From a virus, in IMG/VR virus record IMGVR_UViG_3300040781_000192, positions 1 to 59,625 of that record: 59,625 bases of DNA; one strand, 5' to 3'. Every line of letters starts with the position of its first letter. Within the stretch, counting starts at the first letter, position 1. This document shows positions 1-7,192 of this stretch, in pieces. The notes under the pieces were generated by a model. It was not told the origin of the DNA. It made no database searches and worked only from the letters and a program-made list of their open reading frames with translations. The position numbers were made by a program, and so were the translations under genes.

Positions 1-26
1 CTCCTGCTCCTGCTCCTGCTCCTGCT
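1..26. repeat. (CCTGCT)n hexanucleotide repeat, left side of the circle junction
   Basis: Four tandem CCTGCT units open the window and encode Pro-Ala pairs. The identical repeat closes the window at 59600-59625. The true copy number across the junction cannot be known from this sequence. Confidence 0.85.
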
Positions 27-164
27 GCTCAGCCTCAACCATGGGCTCAGCCTGCTGCTCAGCCAGCCCCAGCAGAAGCACCGGTTCAACCAGCTCCGGT
101 AGCTCAACCCGGACCAGCAGCCGCTGCAGCCGCTCCACCTTGGGCGCAGCCTCCAGCGCAGTAA
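1..164 (+). CDS. C-terminal end of DUF669-type ssDNA-binding protein (partial, continues from window end)
   Basis: This is the 3' part of the gene that starts at 59084. Reading the frame that begins at base 3 gives a run of Pro-Ala pairs, then a low-complexity tail rich in Pro, Ala, Gln and Val with two PWAQP-like blocks, ending at TAA 162-164. The same composition continues the reading frame at the right end of the window. The two halves therefore form one protein whose linker was cut at a hexanucleotide repeat. The tail resembles the flexible acidic or proline-rich ends of phage single-strand binding proteins. There is no enzymatic motif in this part. A naive join of the two ends is out of frame by two bases, which is easily explained by a mis-sized repeat. 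Confidence 0.8.
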   Translation, partial: PAPAPAPAAQPQPWAQPAAQPAPAEAPVQPAPVAQPGPAAAAAAPPWAQPPAQ

Positions 165-179
165 GATTCTCTTTCCTCG

Positions 180-205
180 AACCCCGCTTCGGCGGGGTTC
201 CTTTT
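180..205 (+). terminator. Rho-independent terminator after the DUF669 gene
   Basis: An 8-bp stem (AACCCCGC, 180-187, with GCGGGGTT, 192-199) closes a TTCG tetraloop and is followed by CCTTTT. It lies 15 bases after the stop at 164 and should end or attenuate the recombination-gene transcript. Confidence 0.75.
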
Positions 206-218
206 CAAAGGTTTGCAC

Positions 219-749
219 ATGTCCCCTTATACAGTTAGTCTTGCCGGTGGGAAATCGGTCGATCTACTTAACTTCGATGCCAGCGAAATTAGCATTGAGA
301 TTATAGCCTCTGCCCTTTCTAAGATTTGCCGGTTCACTGGGCAATGCGATGAATTCTATTCTGTGGCACAACATTCTGTTTTCTGCGCTGATTTGGTCCC
401 AGAAGAATTTCAGATGCAAGCGCTGCTCCATGATATGTCCGAAGCGGTTATAGGCGACATGGTCAGACCTTTGAAAAGAATGATGCCTGAATATAGAGAT
501 ATTGAAAACACGCTTGAAATCGCAATGCGAAGAAAATTCTATATGCCAGAGGTATTTGATCCTTCCGTCCATGTGGCAGATAACATCGCGCTGCTTACCG
601 AGATTCGGGATTTAATGCCTGAAATGGAGCCGCCTGTTTTCCACAATCTTCAGCCGCACGCTATGACTCTCGTTCCCAGAAACCCAAAATATGCTGAGGC
701 GCAATTCCTTGCAACCTATTATAGACTTCGGAGAAATCCATGCGCTTAG
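219..749 (+). CDS. HD-domain phosphohydrolase (YfbR-like 5'-deoxynucleotidase)
   Basis: A 176-residue protein of the metal-dependent HD family, which removes phosphate from deoxynucleoside 5'-monophosphates or related nucleotides. The HD signature is visible: His52 in AQHS, His71-Asp72 in LLHDMSE, then Asp80, and a late Asp in VADNIALL. Length fits YfbR-like enzymes. The ATG at 219 was chosen over the TTG at 213 because AAAGG at 207-211 sits seven bases before it. The end overlaps the next gene by ten bases, so the two are translationally linked. In a phage with modified DNA, a nucleotidase may adjust dNTP pools; that role is inference. Confidence 0.75.
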   Translation: MSPYTVSLAGGKSVDLLNFDASEISIEIIASALSKICRFTGQCDEFYSVAQHSVFCADLVPEEFQMQALLHDMSEAVIGDMVRPLKRMMPEYRDIENTLEIAMRRKFYMPEVFDPSVHVADNIALLTEIRDLMPEMEPPVFHNLQPHAMTLVPRNPKYAEAQFLATYYRLRRNPCA

Positions 750-1651
750 CAACCAAAACACTCTCGGCGATTGACTCTGCTATTGATGCCGACCAAGGGT
801 CCAGTTTCAGAGGGCTTCTCAAAAAGCATATGATGATGGCAGATGATCCCTTCCGTCAGGGGGAACCTTCTTTCCGGTCCCACCTCGGGGCTTCAATGAT
901 TGGCAGGGATTGCGCTCGGGAGCTTTGGTATAACTTTCACTGGGCAGTCAAGCCTCATTTCGAGGGACGGATTCTTCGCTTGTTTAACCGAGGTCACCTC
1001 GAAGAGCCGCGCTTCCTTGCTATGCTGGAAATGATTGATTGCCAAGTATTTGCTGTCACCGAAGATGGCGGGCAATTTAGAATGCAAGATCACAACGGCC
1101 ATTTCGGAAGCGCTATCGATGGAGTTGCAATCGGCATCCCAGACCTGCCACCGAATACCCCCTGCTTGACTGAGTATAAAACCAGCAATGAAAAGGGCTT
1201 CAAAAAGCTCGTTAAGTCTGGCGTAATAGAATGTAAGTATGAGCACTTTGTTCAGATGCAAATCTACATGCAAAAGATGGGTCTGCTGTACGCTATTTAT
1301 ATGTGCGTAAATAAAAATGACGATGATCTTTACGCCGAGATAATTGAATACGACGAGCGGGTAGCAAACCAATATATTCAGCGTGCTTTTCAAATCATTT
1401 ACACCACCGAGCCGCCACCAAAGATCAATAGTAGCCCGAGCTGGTTCGCCTGTTCTTTTTGCGATTACAAACAGGTCTGCCATTTCAGCGCACCTGTCGA
1501 AGAGAATTGTCGGACATGTTTTCAGTCAAGTCCAAGCGAGCACGAAAACCGTTGGATCTGCGCTTTGGATTCTAGGCTGCTAAGCAAGGATGATCAAGAG
1601 GCGGGATGCGGTTTATACTGCGCGGATAAGTGCTTTCATAATAAGGTCTGA
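740..1651 (+). CDS. PD-(D/E)XK exonuclease, Cas4/RecB-like
   Basis: A 303-residue nuclease candidate. The core motif is visible as Asp127 (SAIDG) followed by Glu145-Tyr-Lys147, then a QMQIYM motif near residue 168 that fits the conserved Gln of RecB/Cas4 nucleases. Cys58 (GRDCAREL) plus the C-terminal CSFC-x5-C cluster near 240-249 could hold an iron-sulfur cluster as in Cas4. More Cys pairs follow towards the C-terminus. It lies between the HD gene and a helicase and downstream of Sak4-like and DUF669 genes, so a role in recombination-dependent replication is likely. It starts inside the previous gene (ATG 740, upstream stop at 747-749). Confidence 0.75.
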   Translation: MRLATKTLSAIDSAIDADQGSSFRGLLKKHMMMADDPFRQGEPSFRSHLGASMIGRDCARELWYNFHWAVKPHFEGRILRLFNRGHLEEPRFLAMLEMIDCQVFAVTEDGGQFRMQDHNGHFGSAIDGVAIGIPDLPPNTPCLTEYKTSNEKGFKKLVKSGVIECKYEHFVQMQIYMQKMGLLYAIYMCVNKNDDDLYAEIIEYDERVANQYIQRAFQIIYTTEPPPKINSSPSWFACSFCDYKQVCHFSAPVEENCRTCFQSSPSEHENRWICALDSRLLSKDDQEAGCGLYCADKCFHNKV

Positions 1652-1653
1652 AA

Positions 1654-3336
1654 TTGATATTACGTGATTACCAGAATGATGCTGTAAAAAGTATCTATGA
1701 TTACTATGCCGATGGCAATACTGGGAACCCGATTGTGGCAATGCCGACTGGGACCGGAAAGAGCTTGGTCATTGGCGATTTCGTAAAGGGCGCTTGTACG
1801 GCCTTTTATGACCAGCGCATAATGATGCTTACACATGTTAAAGAGCTCATTGAACAGAACTTCGAAAAGCTGGTGACCTTATGGCCAACCGCTCCGGCTG
1901 GGATATTTTCAGCTGGACTCAAGCGCAGGGAAACCCATTGCCGAATCACCTTTGGCGGCATTGGCTCTGTATCTGGCAATGCCCACCTGTTCGGCAAGGT
2001 AGACTTAATTCTGATAGATGAATGTCATCTGGTGAGCCCAAAAGCATCTACCATGTATCGGAAATTTATTAAAGAGCTAAAAGAAATAAATCCAAATCTC
2101 AAGGTCATCGGTTTTACGGCTACACCCTACCGACTAGGGCTTGGCCATCTTACGGACGGAGATTTATTCGATGATGTCTGCTATGATATTACCGGAATTG
2201 ATGCCTTCAATAAATTGGTTGCAGAAGCCTATTTGGCACCGCTCACCGCCAAAAGGACGGACATGGAATTCGACATGTCTGATGTCAAGATTCAAGGCGG
2301 GGAATATGTTACCTCCCAGATGCAAGCAGCGGTAGACAAGGAGCAGCTGACCTACCAAGCTGTTCAGGAAATAATTCAGTACGGTTCCAAGCGTAAGCAT
2401 TGGCTGATATTCGCAGCCGGCATTGATCATGCCAATAATATTTGCGAAATGCTAGATACGTTCAATATTTCCTGTGTTAGTATCCATTCGAAAATGTCCG
2501 CCCAAGAACGGGACCAAGCGCTAATCGACTATAAAGCAGGCAAGTATCAGGCCGCTGTGAATAACAATGTTCTGACCACAGGATTCGACTTTCCCGGAAT
2601 TGATTTAATTGCTGCTTTGCGCCCAACTTCATCGCCGGGATTATGGGTGCAAATGCTGGGAAGGGGAACCAGACCTGTTTTCGAGGATGGCTTTGACCTG
2701 TCGACAATCAATGGGCGCCACGAGGCGATGGCGGCTAGTCATAAGCAAAATTGCCTTGTCCTAGACTTCGCTGGTAATACCAGAAGGCTTGGCCCGATAA
2801 ATGATCCAGTCTTGCCAAAGCGAAAAGGGGCGAAGGGTGGCGGGGTGGCGCCAGTCAGAATCTGCGAGGCTTGCAATACTTATAATCATGCCAGCGCAAG
2901 GGTCTGCATTGAGTGCGGGGCTGAATTCCCAAGGGAACTGAAGATTCACGGCACGGCCTATACGGATGAAGTGATGAAATCCTCAATGCCGGTCATTGAA
3001 ACATTTCCGGTGACCAAGGTCATTTATACCGAGCACAGAAAACAGAACCGCCCTCCCGCTATTCAGGTGACTTATTATTGTGGATTGCGTATATTCAAAG
3101 AGTGGGTATGCCTCGAGCATGAAAACTTCGCCGGCAAAAAAGCTCGCGAATGGTGGCGGGAAAGAAGCGCCGAGGAGCCACCCTCAACAACAGCCGATGC
3201 CCTGAAAGGGATGGACCGAGTAGCAGTACCAACCCACATTCGGGTCTGGCTCAAGAAACCTTATCCGGAGGTAAAAGCATATGATTTCACAGGTTCCAGT
3301 TTCGGAGCGGTCGGAGCTGCACAAGCGCTTAATTGA
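1654..3336 (+). CDS. SF2 DEAD/DEAH-box helicase with zinc ribbon
   Basis: A 560-residue superfamily 2 helicase. It shows a Q-like DYQ start, Walker A PTGTGKS (31-37), Walker B/motif II DECH (about 123-126), motif III-like FTATPYR and motif VI QMLGRGTRP (about 332-340). Two CxxC pairs near 404-421 (CEAC and CIEC) form a probable zinc ribbon. The start is TTG at 1654, two bases after the upstream stop, with an AATAAGG ribosome site seven bases before it. Such helicases are common in phage replication/recombination operons. It probably unwinds DNA for the nuclease encoded just upstream; its exact substrate is unknown. Confidence 0.85.
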   Translation: MILRDYQNDAVKSIYDYYADGNTGNPIVAMPTGTGKSLVIGDFVKGACTAFYDQRIMMLTHVKELIEQNFEKLVTLWPTAPAGIFSAGLKRRETHCRITFGGIGSVSGNAHLFGKVDLILIDECHLVSPKASTMYRKFIKELKEINPNLKVIGFTATPYRLGLGHLTDGDLFDDVCYDITGIDAFNKLVAEAYLAPLTAKRTDMEFDMSDVKIQGGEYVTSQMQAAVDKEQLTYQAVQEIIQYGSKRKHWLIFAAGIDHANNICEMLDTFNISCVSIHSKMSAQERDQALIDYKAGKYQAAVNNNVLTTGFDFPGIDLIAALRPTSSPGLWVQMLGRGTRPVFEDGFDLSTINGRHEAMAASHKQNCLVLDFAGNTRRLGPINDPVLPKRKGAKGGGVAPVRICEACNTYNHASARVCIECGAEFPRELKIHGTAYTDEVMKSSMPVIETFPVTKVIYTEHRKQNRPPAIQVTYYCGLRIFKEWVCLEHENFAGKKAREWWRERSAEEPPSTTADALKGMDRVAVPTHIRVWLKKPYPEVKAYDFTGSSFGAVGAAQALN

Positions 3337-3475
3337 TGCGGGCGAATTGACCACATGTTTAACCTGCGCCTATTTCGAGCGCGATATTCTTGGCTGCAAT
3401 CTGGCGACGCAGAAGCCTCCGCTCGAAGTTATTATCTGCGGGTGCCCAGCGTGGGACGACCTCATTCCTTTTTAA
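3281..3475 (+). CDS. Small cysteine-rich protein, possible zinc binder
   Basis: A 64-residue protein overlapping the helicase C-terminus in another frame. A good ribosome site (CCGGAGG, seven bases before ATG) supports translation. Four Cys residues (CLTC, then a later C and CGC) suggest a small metal-binding fold. The overlap suggests coupled expression with the helicase. No function can be assigned. Confidence 0.65.
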   Translation: MISQVPVSERSELHKRLIDAGELTTCLTCAYFERDILGCNLATQKPPLEVIICGCPAWDDLIPF

Positions 3476-3522
3476 GGGATCAAATAAAAGTGCAGAAAAA
3501 TGATAAAAATCGAAAAAAAGAG

Positions 3523-3551
3523 TTGCATTGGTTCTCCTCCAGTGGTATTAT
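3523..3551 (+). promoter_or_regulatory. Sigma70-like promoter with extended -10
   Basis: TTGCAT (3523-3528), a 17-base spacer and TATTAT (3546-3551) preceded by TGG. It is followed by ATCTATTTAACAGGAACA-like leader sequence seen at other promoters in this genome. It serves the gene at 3601. Confidence 0.75.
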
Positions 3552-3600
3552 CTATTTAACAGGAACAGAACACCAACCGAAAAACAAAGGAGATTCACAA

Positions 3601-4031
3601 TGAAAACTTACACCACTAAAGCCAATGCAAACCGCGCAGCAAAAAACATCATCAAGAAATTCGAAGTAGTCGAGACCGCCTTCGCTACCCCATTCGCGGA
3701 TGGTTACACCCTCGAGATTACAATCGTCGCTGGCGAAGAAGCACCAGTCGAACTCAAGGATTTCCAAGTCATTGAAACTTTGCTTCCAGTCGTTGAGGAA
3801 GAAGTTAAAGACTTGGCAGAAACCAAGCCAGCTAAAATCATCAAGCGCAAAAGCGACATCAGCGGCCCTTGCTCGGAAGTATGGAACATCTGCGACGCCA
3901 TGGTAGGCGCTCGCCGCAAGGATGTAATCGAAGCCTGCGTCCAATCAGGCATCGCCTTTTACACCGCCCGTACCCAATATCAGCAGTGGAAAAAGGCTAC
4001 CGAAGCCACCCCAGCAACTGACGCTGAATAA
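3601..4031 (+). CDS. Hypothetical protein, first member of a three-gene paralogous family
   Basis: A 143-residue protein that starts with KTYTTKANANRAAKN, a motif echoed in the minus-strand gene at 47938. Its C-terminal 45 residues carry VWNICDAM, RRKDVIEAC, TARTQYQQWKKA. The two genes that follow carry the same pattern. The spacing of charged and hydrophobic residues suggests a small helical, perhaps nucleic-acid-binding, domain. It sits behind its own promoter and a strong AAAGGAG ribosome site, so it is likely well expressed early. Function unknown. Confidence 0.85.
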
Positions 4032-4052
4032 GCCCTCGACACTAATTCTAAG

Positions 4053-4070
4053 GGGGGACTTCGGTCCCCC
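4053..4070 (+). terminator. Intergenic GC hairpin (weak terminator or processing site)
   Basis: GGGGGAC, TTCG loop, GTCCCCC forms a perfect 7-bp stem. It is followed by TATTAAGGAG rather than a U-run, so it may stabilise the upstream message or only attenuate. Confidence 0.5.
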
Positions 4071-4087
4071 TATTAAGGAGAAAAGCT

Positions 4088-4681
4088 ATGTATGTACTAA
4101 TTGATATTACAAACCTTGAGCAAACTTGCATGCCGCGTGTCGCCGAGCTTCGCCAAATCATCGAGCTCAGTAAACTTCAGAAGGTTGCTGGCCGTACCGT
4201 CATTGGCCCAGAGCTCAATGCCAAGGCGTTCACCCGCCTCGAAAAGGAACAGCTTCAATATATCGTTTGGAATCATACCCAGACACCACCTCCAGAAGAT
4301 TACGGCGAGCTTGTCCAGAAATGCCTTGCTATCGCCTTGGAGATTACCCCAGACGAATCCTCTTTAAAAGAGCTTGAAACCCTCGTCAAGAATAGTGGTT
4401 ACGACGACGCACCAGCGGGTTCCTCTGCTGAAGAAATCAAGGCGGCTGTAACTCCGAAGGCGAAGGTTGCCAAGCCAGCAAAGACCGGCGAAGTAGCACG
4501 GCCAAAAGAAGGAACAGCCACTGGCGCAGTTTGGGATATCTGCGACGAGATGACTCTTGCCAATGGCGGGGTTATTCCAGACCGCAAATTGGTCATTGAT
4601 AAGTGTGTCGAAGAAGGCGTTAATAAGGCGACAGCCTCGACCCAATTCGGCAAGTGGAAAAAAGCGCAAGGATCTATTTAA
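4088..4681 (+). CDS. Hypothetical protein, second member of the paralogous family
   Basis: A 197-residue protein. The N-terminal half has no motif I recognise. Residues about 120-140 form a Lys/Ala/Pro-rich linker, and the C-terminal 55 residues repeat the family pattern: VWDICDEM, DRKLVIDKC, ATASTQFGKWKKA. The linker plus basic domain layout recalls small DNA-binding or chromatin-like proteins, but that is inference. The ribosome site AAGGAG stands seven bases before the ATG. It has no clear promoter of its own and probably relies on readthrough from the gene at 3601. Confidence 0.85.
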   Translation: MYVLIDITNLEQTCMPRVAELRQIIELSKLQKVAGRTVIGPELNAKAFTRLEKEQLQYIVWNHTQTPPPEDYGELVQKCLAIALEITPDESSLKELETLVKNSGYDDAPAGSSAEEIKAAVTPKAKVAKPAKTGEVARPKEGTATGAVWDICDEMTLANGGVIPDRKLVIDKCVEEGVNKATASTQFGKWKKAQGSI

Positions 4682-4684
4682 CCC

Positions 4685-4713
4685 TTGACTTGAATAGGGG
4701 GATAAGGTATTAT
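4685..4713 (+). promoter_or_regulatory. Sigma70-like promoter
   Basis: TTGACT (4685-4690), 17-base spacer, TATTAT (4708-4713) with GG before it. A palindrome overlaps the spacer and -10 (see the operator at 4693-4722). Confidence 0.8.
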
Positions 4714-4722
4714 CTCCCTATT
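4693..4722. promoter_or_regulatory. Palindromic operator over the -10 of the promoter at 4685
   Basis: AATAGGGGGATA (4693-4704) and TATCTCCCTATT (4711-4722) are inverted repeats with one mismatch in 12, separated by six bases. The position over the -10 is typical of a repressor site. Confidence 0.6.
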
Positions 4723-4761
4723 CAGTTAACAATCAACCACCCCAAAAAGGAGACACAGATT

Positions 4762-5082
4762 ATGAGCGAAGAAAAAGCAGCACCAGTCAAAGAAGCCAAG
4801 GCAGAAAAGATTGTCCAAAACGGAATCACGCGCCCAAAGGTCGGCACCAAAACCGGTCGTGTTTTTGAAATCGCTGACGCCATTTCGGAAGAAGCTGGCG
4901 CACCTGCCAAGCGCAAGGCCGTTATCGATACAGCCCTCGCTGAGGACATCAATGCCGCTACTGCCGCTACCCAGTACGGCCGCTGGCGCAAATTCAACGG
5001 CCTGAAAGGCACTGACACTCCTGCCGATGCTCCTGTCGAAGCACCAGTCGAAGAGACCCTTGAGGACGCGCCAGAAGCGTAA
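4762..5082 (+). CDS. Hypothetical protein, third member of the paralogous family
   Basis: A 106-residue protein made of a short Lys/Ala-rich N-terminus, the shared domain (VFEIADAI, KRKAVIDTA, TAATQYGRWRKF) and an acidic Pro/Ala/Glu tail. It differs from its two upstream relatives in replacing the conserved Cys residues by Ala. It has its own promoter with an operator-like palindrome and is followed by a strong terminator, so it forms a one-gene unit. The mixed basic core and acidic tail would fit a nucleic-acid-associated protein; function unknown. Confidence 0.85.
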   Translation: MSEEKAAPVKEAKAEKIVQNGITRPKVGTKTGRVFEIADAISEEAGAPAKRKAVIDTALAEDINAATAATQYGRWRKFNGLKGTDTPADAPVEAPVEETLEDAPEA

Positions 5083-5106
5083 TCAATAAATTCTTCTTCA
5101 GCAAAG

Positions 5107-5137
5107 AAAGAGGGCGCTTCGGTGCCCTCTTTTTTTA
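5107..5137 (+). terminator. Rho-independent terminator before the que operon
   Basis: AAGAGGGC...GCCCTCTT stem with a TTCG loop followed by seven T residues. It separates the paralog block from the 7-deazaguanine operon. Confidence 0.9.
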
Positions 5138-5159
5138 TGCCTTATGTTCTACTTTTTCC

Positions 5160-5188
5160 TTGATTTACCTACTCACCTTTTGTATAAT
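5160..5188 (+). promoter_or_regulatory. Strong sigma70-like promoter of the que operon
   Basis: TTGATT (5160-5165), 17-base spacer and a consensus TATAAT (5183-5188) preceded by TTG. The first gene, queE, follows 23 bases later with the ribosome site AAAGGAGG. Confidence 0.85.
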
Positions 5189-5211
5189 GCCTTAAACCTA
5201 AAGGAGGAAAT

Positions 5212-5901
5212 ATGAATACACAAATGGCCCGTCAAATCGAACGGGGCAAACCGTACCAGCTTTCGGTTAACGAAGTCTTCTATTCCATACAGGGAGAAGG
5301 CCCGCTAGCGGGAGTACCAGCGGTTTTCATTCGCTTGGCTGGATGTAATCTAGCCTGTCCAGAGTGCGACACAAAGTACGGCCATGTCGCCACACATCAC
5401 CCTGACGGTCTAGCGCTTAGAGCTCGTCAGCTTGTCCCGCCATCGCATCGTAATTATGTTTGTGTTATTACTGGTGGCGAACCATTTCGACAGTCTATCG
5501 GTCCGCTGATAGAAGCATTGCAGGGCGAAGGTTTCCTTGTCCAGATTGAGACTAACGGAACAACCTACGACCCGCTTGTAGATTACAATGATGTCATCGT
5601 AGTCTGCAGCCCGAAAACCCCAGTCATCGCAGAGGAGCTTCTGGAACATATTACGGCATATAAATATGTCGGCGATTTCCAGCAGCTGTCCATTGATGAC
5701 GGCCTGCCAATTACAGTTCTCGGCTATAATCATATTCCAGCGCGACCACCAGAAAACTTCGATGGCAACATTTATTTACAGCCTATCGATCACGGGGTTC
5801 AGCTGCATAATGATTTGGCCCGTGAAGCCGTTGTTGAAAGCTGTCTGGAGCATGGGTATACAGTATGCCTACAGCTCCATAAACTTCTAGACTTGGAGTA
5901 A
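5212..5901 (+). CDS. queE: 7-carboxy-7-deazaguanine synthase (radical SAM)
   Basis: A 229-residue radical SAM enzyme that converts 6-carboxytetrahydropterin to 7-carboxy-7-deazaguanine (CDG), the third step of the preQ0 pathway. The cluster-binding motif C-x3-C-x2-C is visible at Cys45, Cys49 and Cys52, and the FYSIQGEGPLAG sequence before it is typical of QueE. TGGEP near residue 87 fits the SAM-binding GGEP motif. It is the first gene of an operon with queC, queD and folE, which supplies its substrate and uses its product. Length is normal. Confidence 0.95.
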   Translation: MNTQMARQIERGKPYQLSVNEVFYSIQGEGPLAGVPAVFIRLAGCNLACPECDTKYGHVATHHPDGLALRARQLVPPSHRNYVCVITGGEPFRQSIGPLIEALQGEGFLVQIETNGTTYDPLVDYNDVIVVCSPKTPVIAEELLEHITAYKYVGDFQQLSIDDGLPITVLGYNHIPARPPENFDGNIYLQPIDHGVQLHNDLAREAVVESCLEHGYTVCLQLHKLLDLE

Positions 5902-5904
5902 AAA

Positions 5905-6690
5905 ATGAAGGCGAAATCAGCAGTCGTAGTCTTGTCAGGCGGACAAGATTCCACTACATGTCTGTTCTGGGCAAAGGAACACTTCGAAAAAGTATACGCA
6001 ATTACTTTCGATTACGGTCAGCGCCATGCTATTGAGCTTGATGCTGCACGGAAGATTGCCATGCTAGGATGCGTCGAAGAACATGTGGTTATTGAGGTCG
6101 GTCCCATTTTGCGGAGCACCTCACCCCTCGTAAGCTCGAATGAATTAGAGCAATACGCCGATGAATATTCACTTCCGGGCGGTCTGGAAAAGACCTTTGT
6201 TCCAGGTCGGAATCTTTTATTCTTAACCCTCGCGGCCAACTACGCTTACTCCATTGGCTCAACCAATCTTGTTACTGGAGTATGCGAAGAGGATTCAGGC
6301 GGGTACCCAGATTGCCGGCAAGACTTTATTAATGCGACCCAAGATGCTATTCGCGAGGGTCTGGGTTATGATGACAGCGATGAATTCCGGAAGCTGAAAA
6401 TTCACACCCCGTTGATGAATTTGACTAAAGCTGAATCAGTTCATATGGCTCATGGCAGTCCCCGTTGCTGGGCGGCGATGGCTTGGACACACACCGCTTA
6501 TGATGGCGCATACCCTCCAATCGGAAAAGACCATGCGACCTTGCTACGGGCAAAAGGATTCCTAGAAGCTGGCTTACCTGACCCGTTGATCTTGCGCGCT
6601 GTTTCGGAAGGTCTCATGGACCTGCCGAAATCCTTAAACTACCTCAAAGCCGGTGAGACTATGCCGATGGATTTTGGAGACGAGTTATGA
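5905..6690 (+). CDS. queC: 7-cyano-7-deazaguanine synthase, QueC, lacking the zinc cysteines
   Basis: A 261-residue N-type ATP pyrophosphatase that turns CDG into 7-amido-7-deazaguanine (ADG) and then preQ0, using ATP and ammonia. The P-loop SGGQDST (11-17), FDYGQRH and SGGYPDCR motifs are intact. The family normally ends with a zinc site of four Cys (one in CYxG, then CxxCxxC) before an R-x-K/E-x-F segment. Here the matching positions read Ala198, Ile206, Asp209 and Thr212 before RAKGF. The enzyme may fold without zinc, or may stop at ADG; this cannot be settled by reading. The stop overlaps queD by four bases. Confidence 0.9.
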   Translation: MKAKSAVVVLSGGQDSTTCLFWAKEHFEKVYAITFDYGQRHAIELDAARKIAMLGCVEEHVVIEVGPILRSTSPLVSSNELEQYADEYSLPGGLEKTFVPGRNLLFLTLAANYAYSIGSTNLVTGVCEEDSGGYPDCRQDFINATQDAIREGLGYDDSDEFRKLKIHTPLMNLTKAESVHMAHGSPRCWAAMAWTHTAYDGAYPPIGKDHATLLRAKGFLEAGLPDPLILRAVSEGLMDLPKSLNYLKAGETMPMDFGDEL

Positions 6691-7187
6691 GCCGGATTAC
6701 AGCTACGCGTTATCATGACTTCTGCGCTGGGCATCGCGTAGTAGGTCAAGGCGGGAAATGCGAGCACCTTCATGGCCACAATTACCGCGTTCATTTTACG
6801 GTCGCTGCCAAGGCTAATGCAACTACCGGTGCCCTCGACGATGTCGGCCGTGTTATCGACTTCGGCGTAATTAAATCCCAGCTGTGCGAATGGTTAGAGC
6901 TCGAGTGGGACCATAAGTTCTTGGCATGGGATCAAGACCCTTTGCTCAAAACTGTGTGCTGCGCTGACCCGCACTCAGAAGGTTACTTGGCACAGGATAG
7001 TGAAGCAACCATGGACCTCCTTTCGGGCATTGTTTACCTCCCCTTTAATCCGACTGCTGAAAACATGGCGGAATACTTGGTCATGGAAGTCGGCCCTCTG
7101 GTGCTTCGGGATAGCCGAGCTCAACTTATTAAAGTAGTCATTGAAGAAACGGCCAAGTGTTCAGCGGCCTTTGAATTGGGAGATTAA
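6687..7187 (+). CDS. queD: 6-carboxytetrahydropterin synthase
   Basis: A 166-residue member of the PTPS/QueD family, which converts dihydroneopterin triphosphate to 6-carboxytetrahydropterin. The zinc ligands His16, His29 and His31 (HGHNY) and the catalytic Cys25 (GKCEHLHGH) are present. PTAENMAEYL and the late Glu in VIEET also fit the family. It is somewhat longer than the usual 120-140 residues because of an insertion between about 85 and 115. It takes the product of the FolE domain encoded next and feeds queE. Confidence 0.93.
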   Translation: MSRITATRYHDFCAGHRVVGQGGKCEHLHGHNYRVHFTVAAKANATTGALDDVGRVIDFGVIKSQLCEWLELEWDHKFLAWDQDPLLKTVCCADPHSEGYLAQDSEATMDLLSGIVYLPFNPTAENMAEYLVMEVGPLVLRDSRAQLIKVVIEETAKCSAAFELGD

Positions 7188-7192
7188 CTGTT

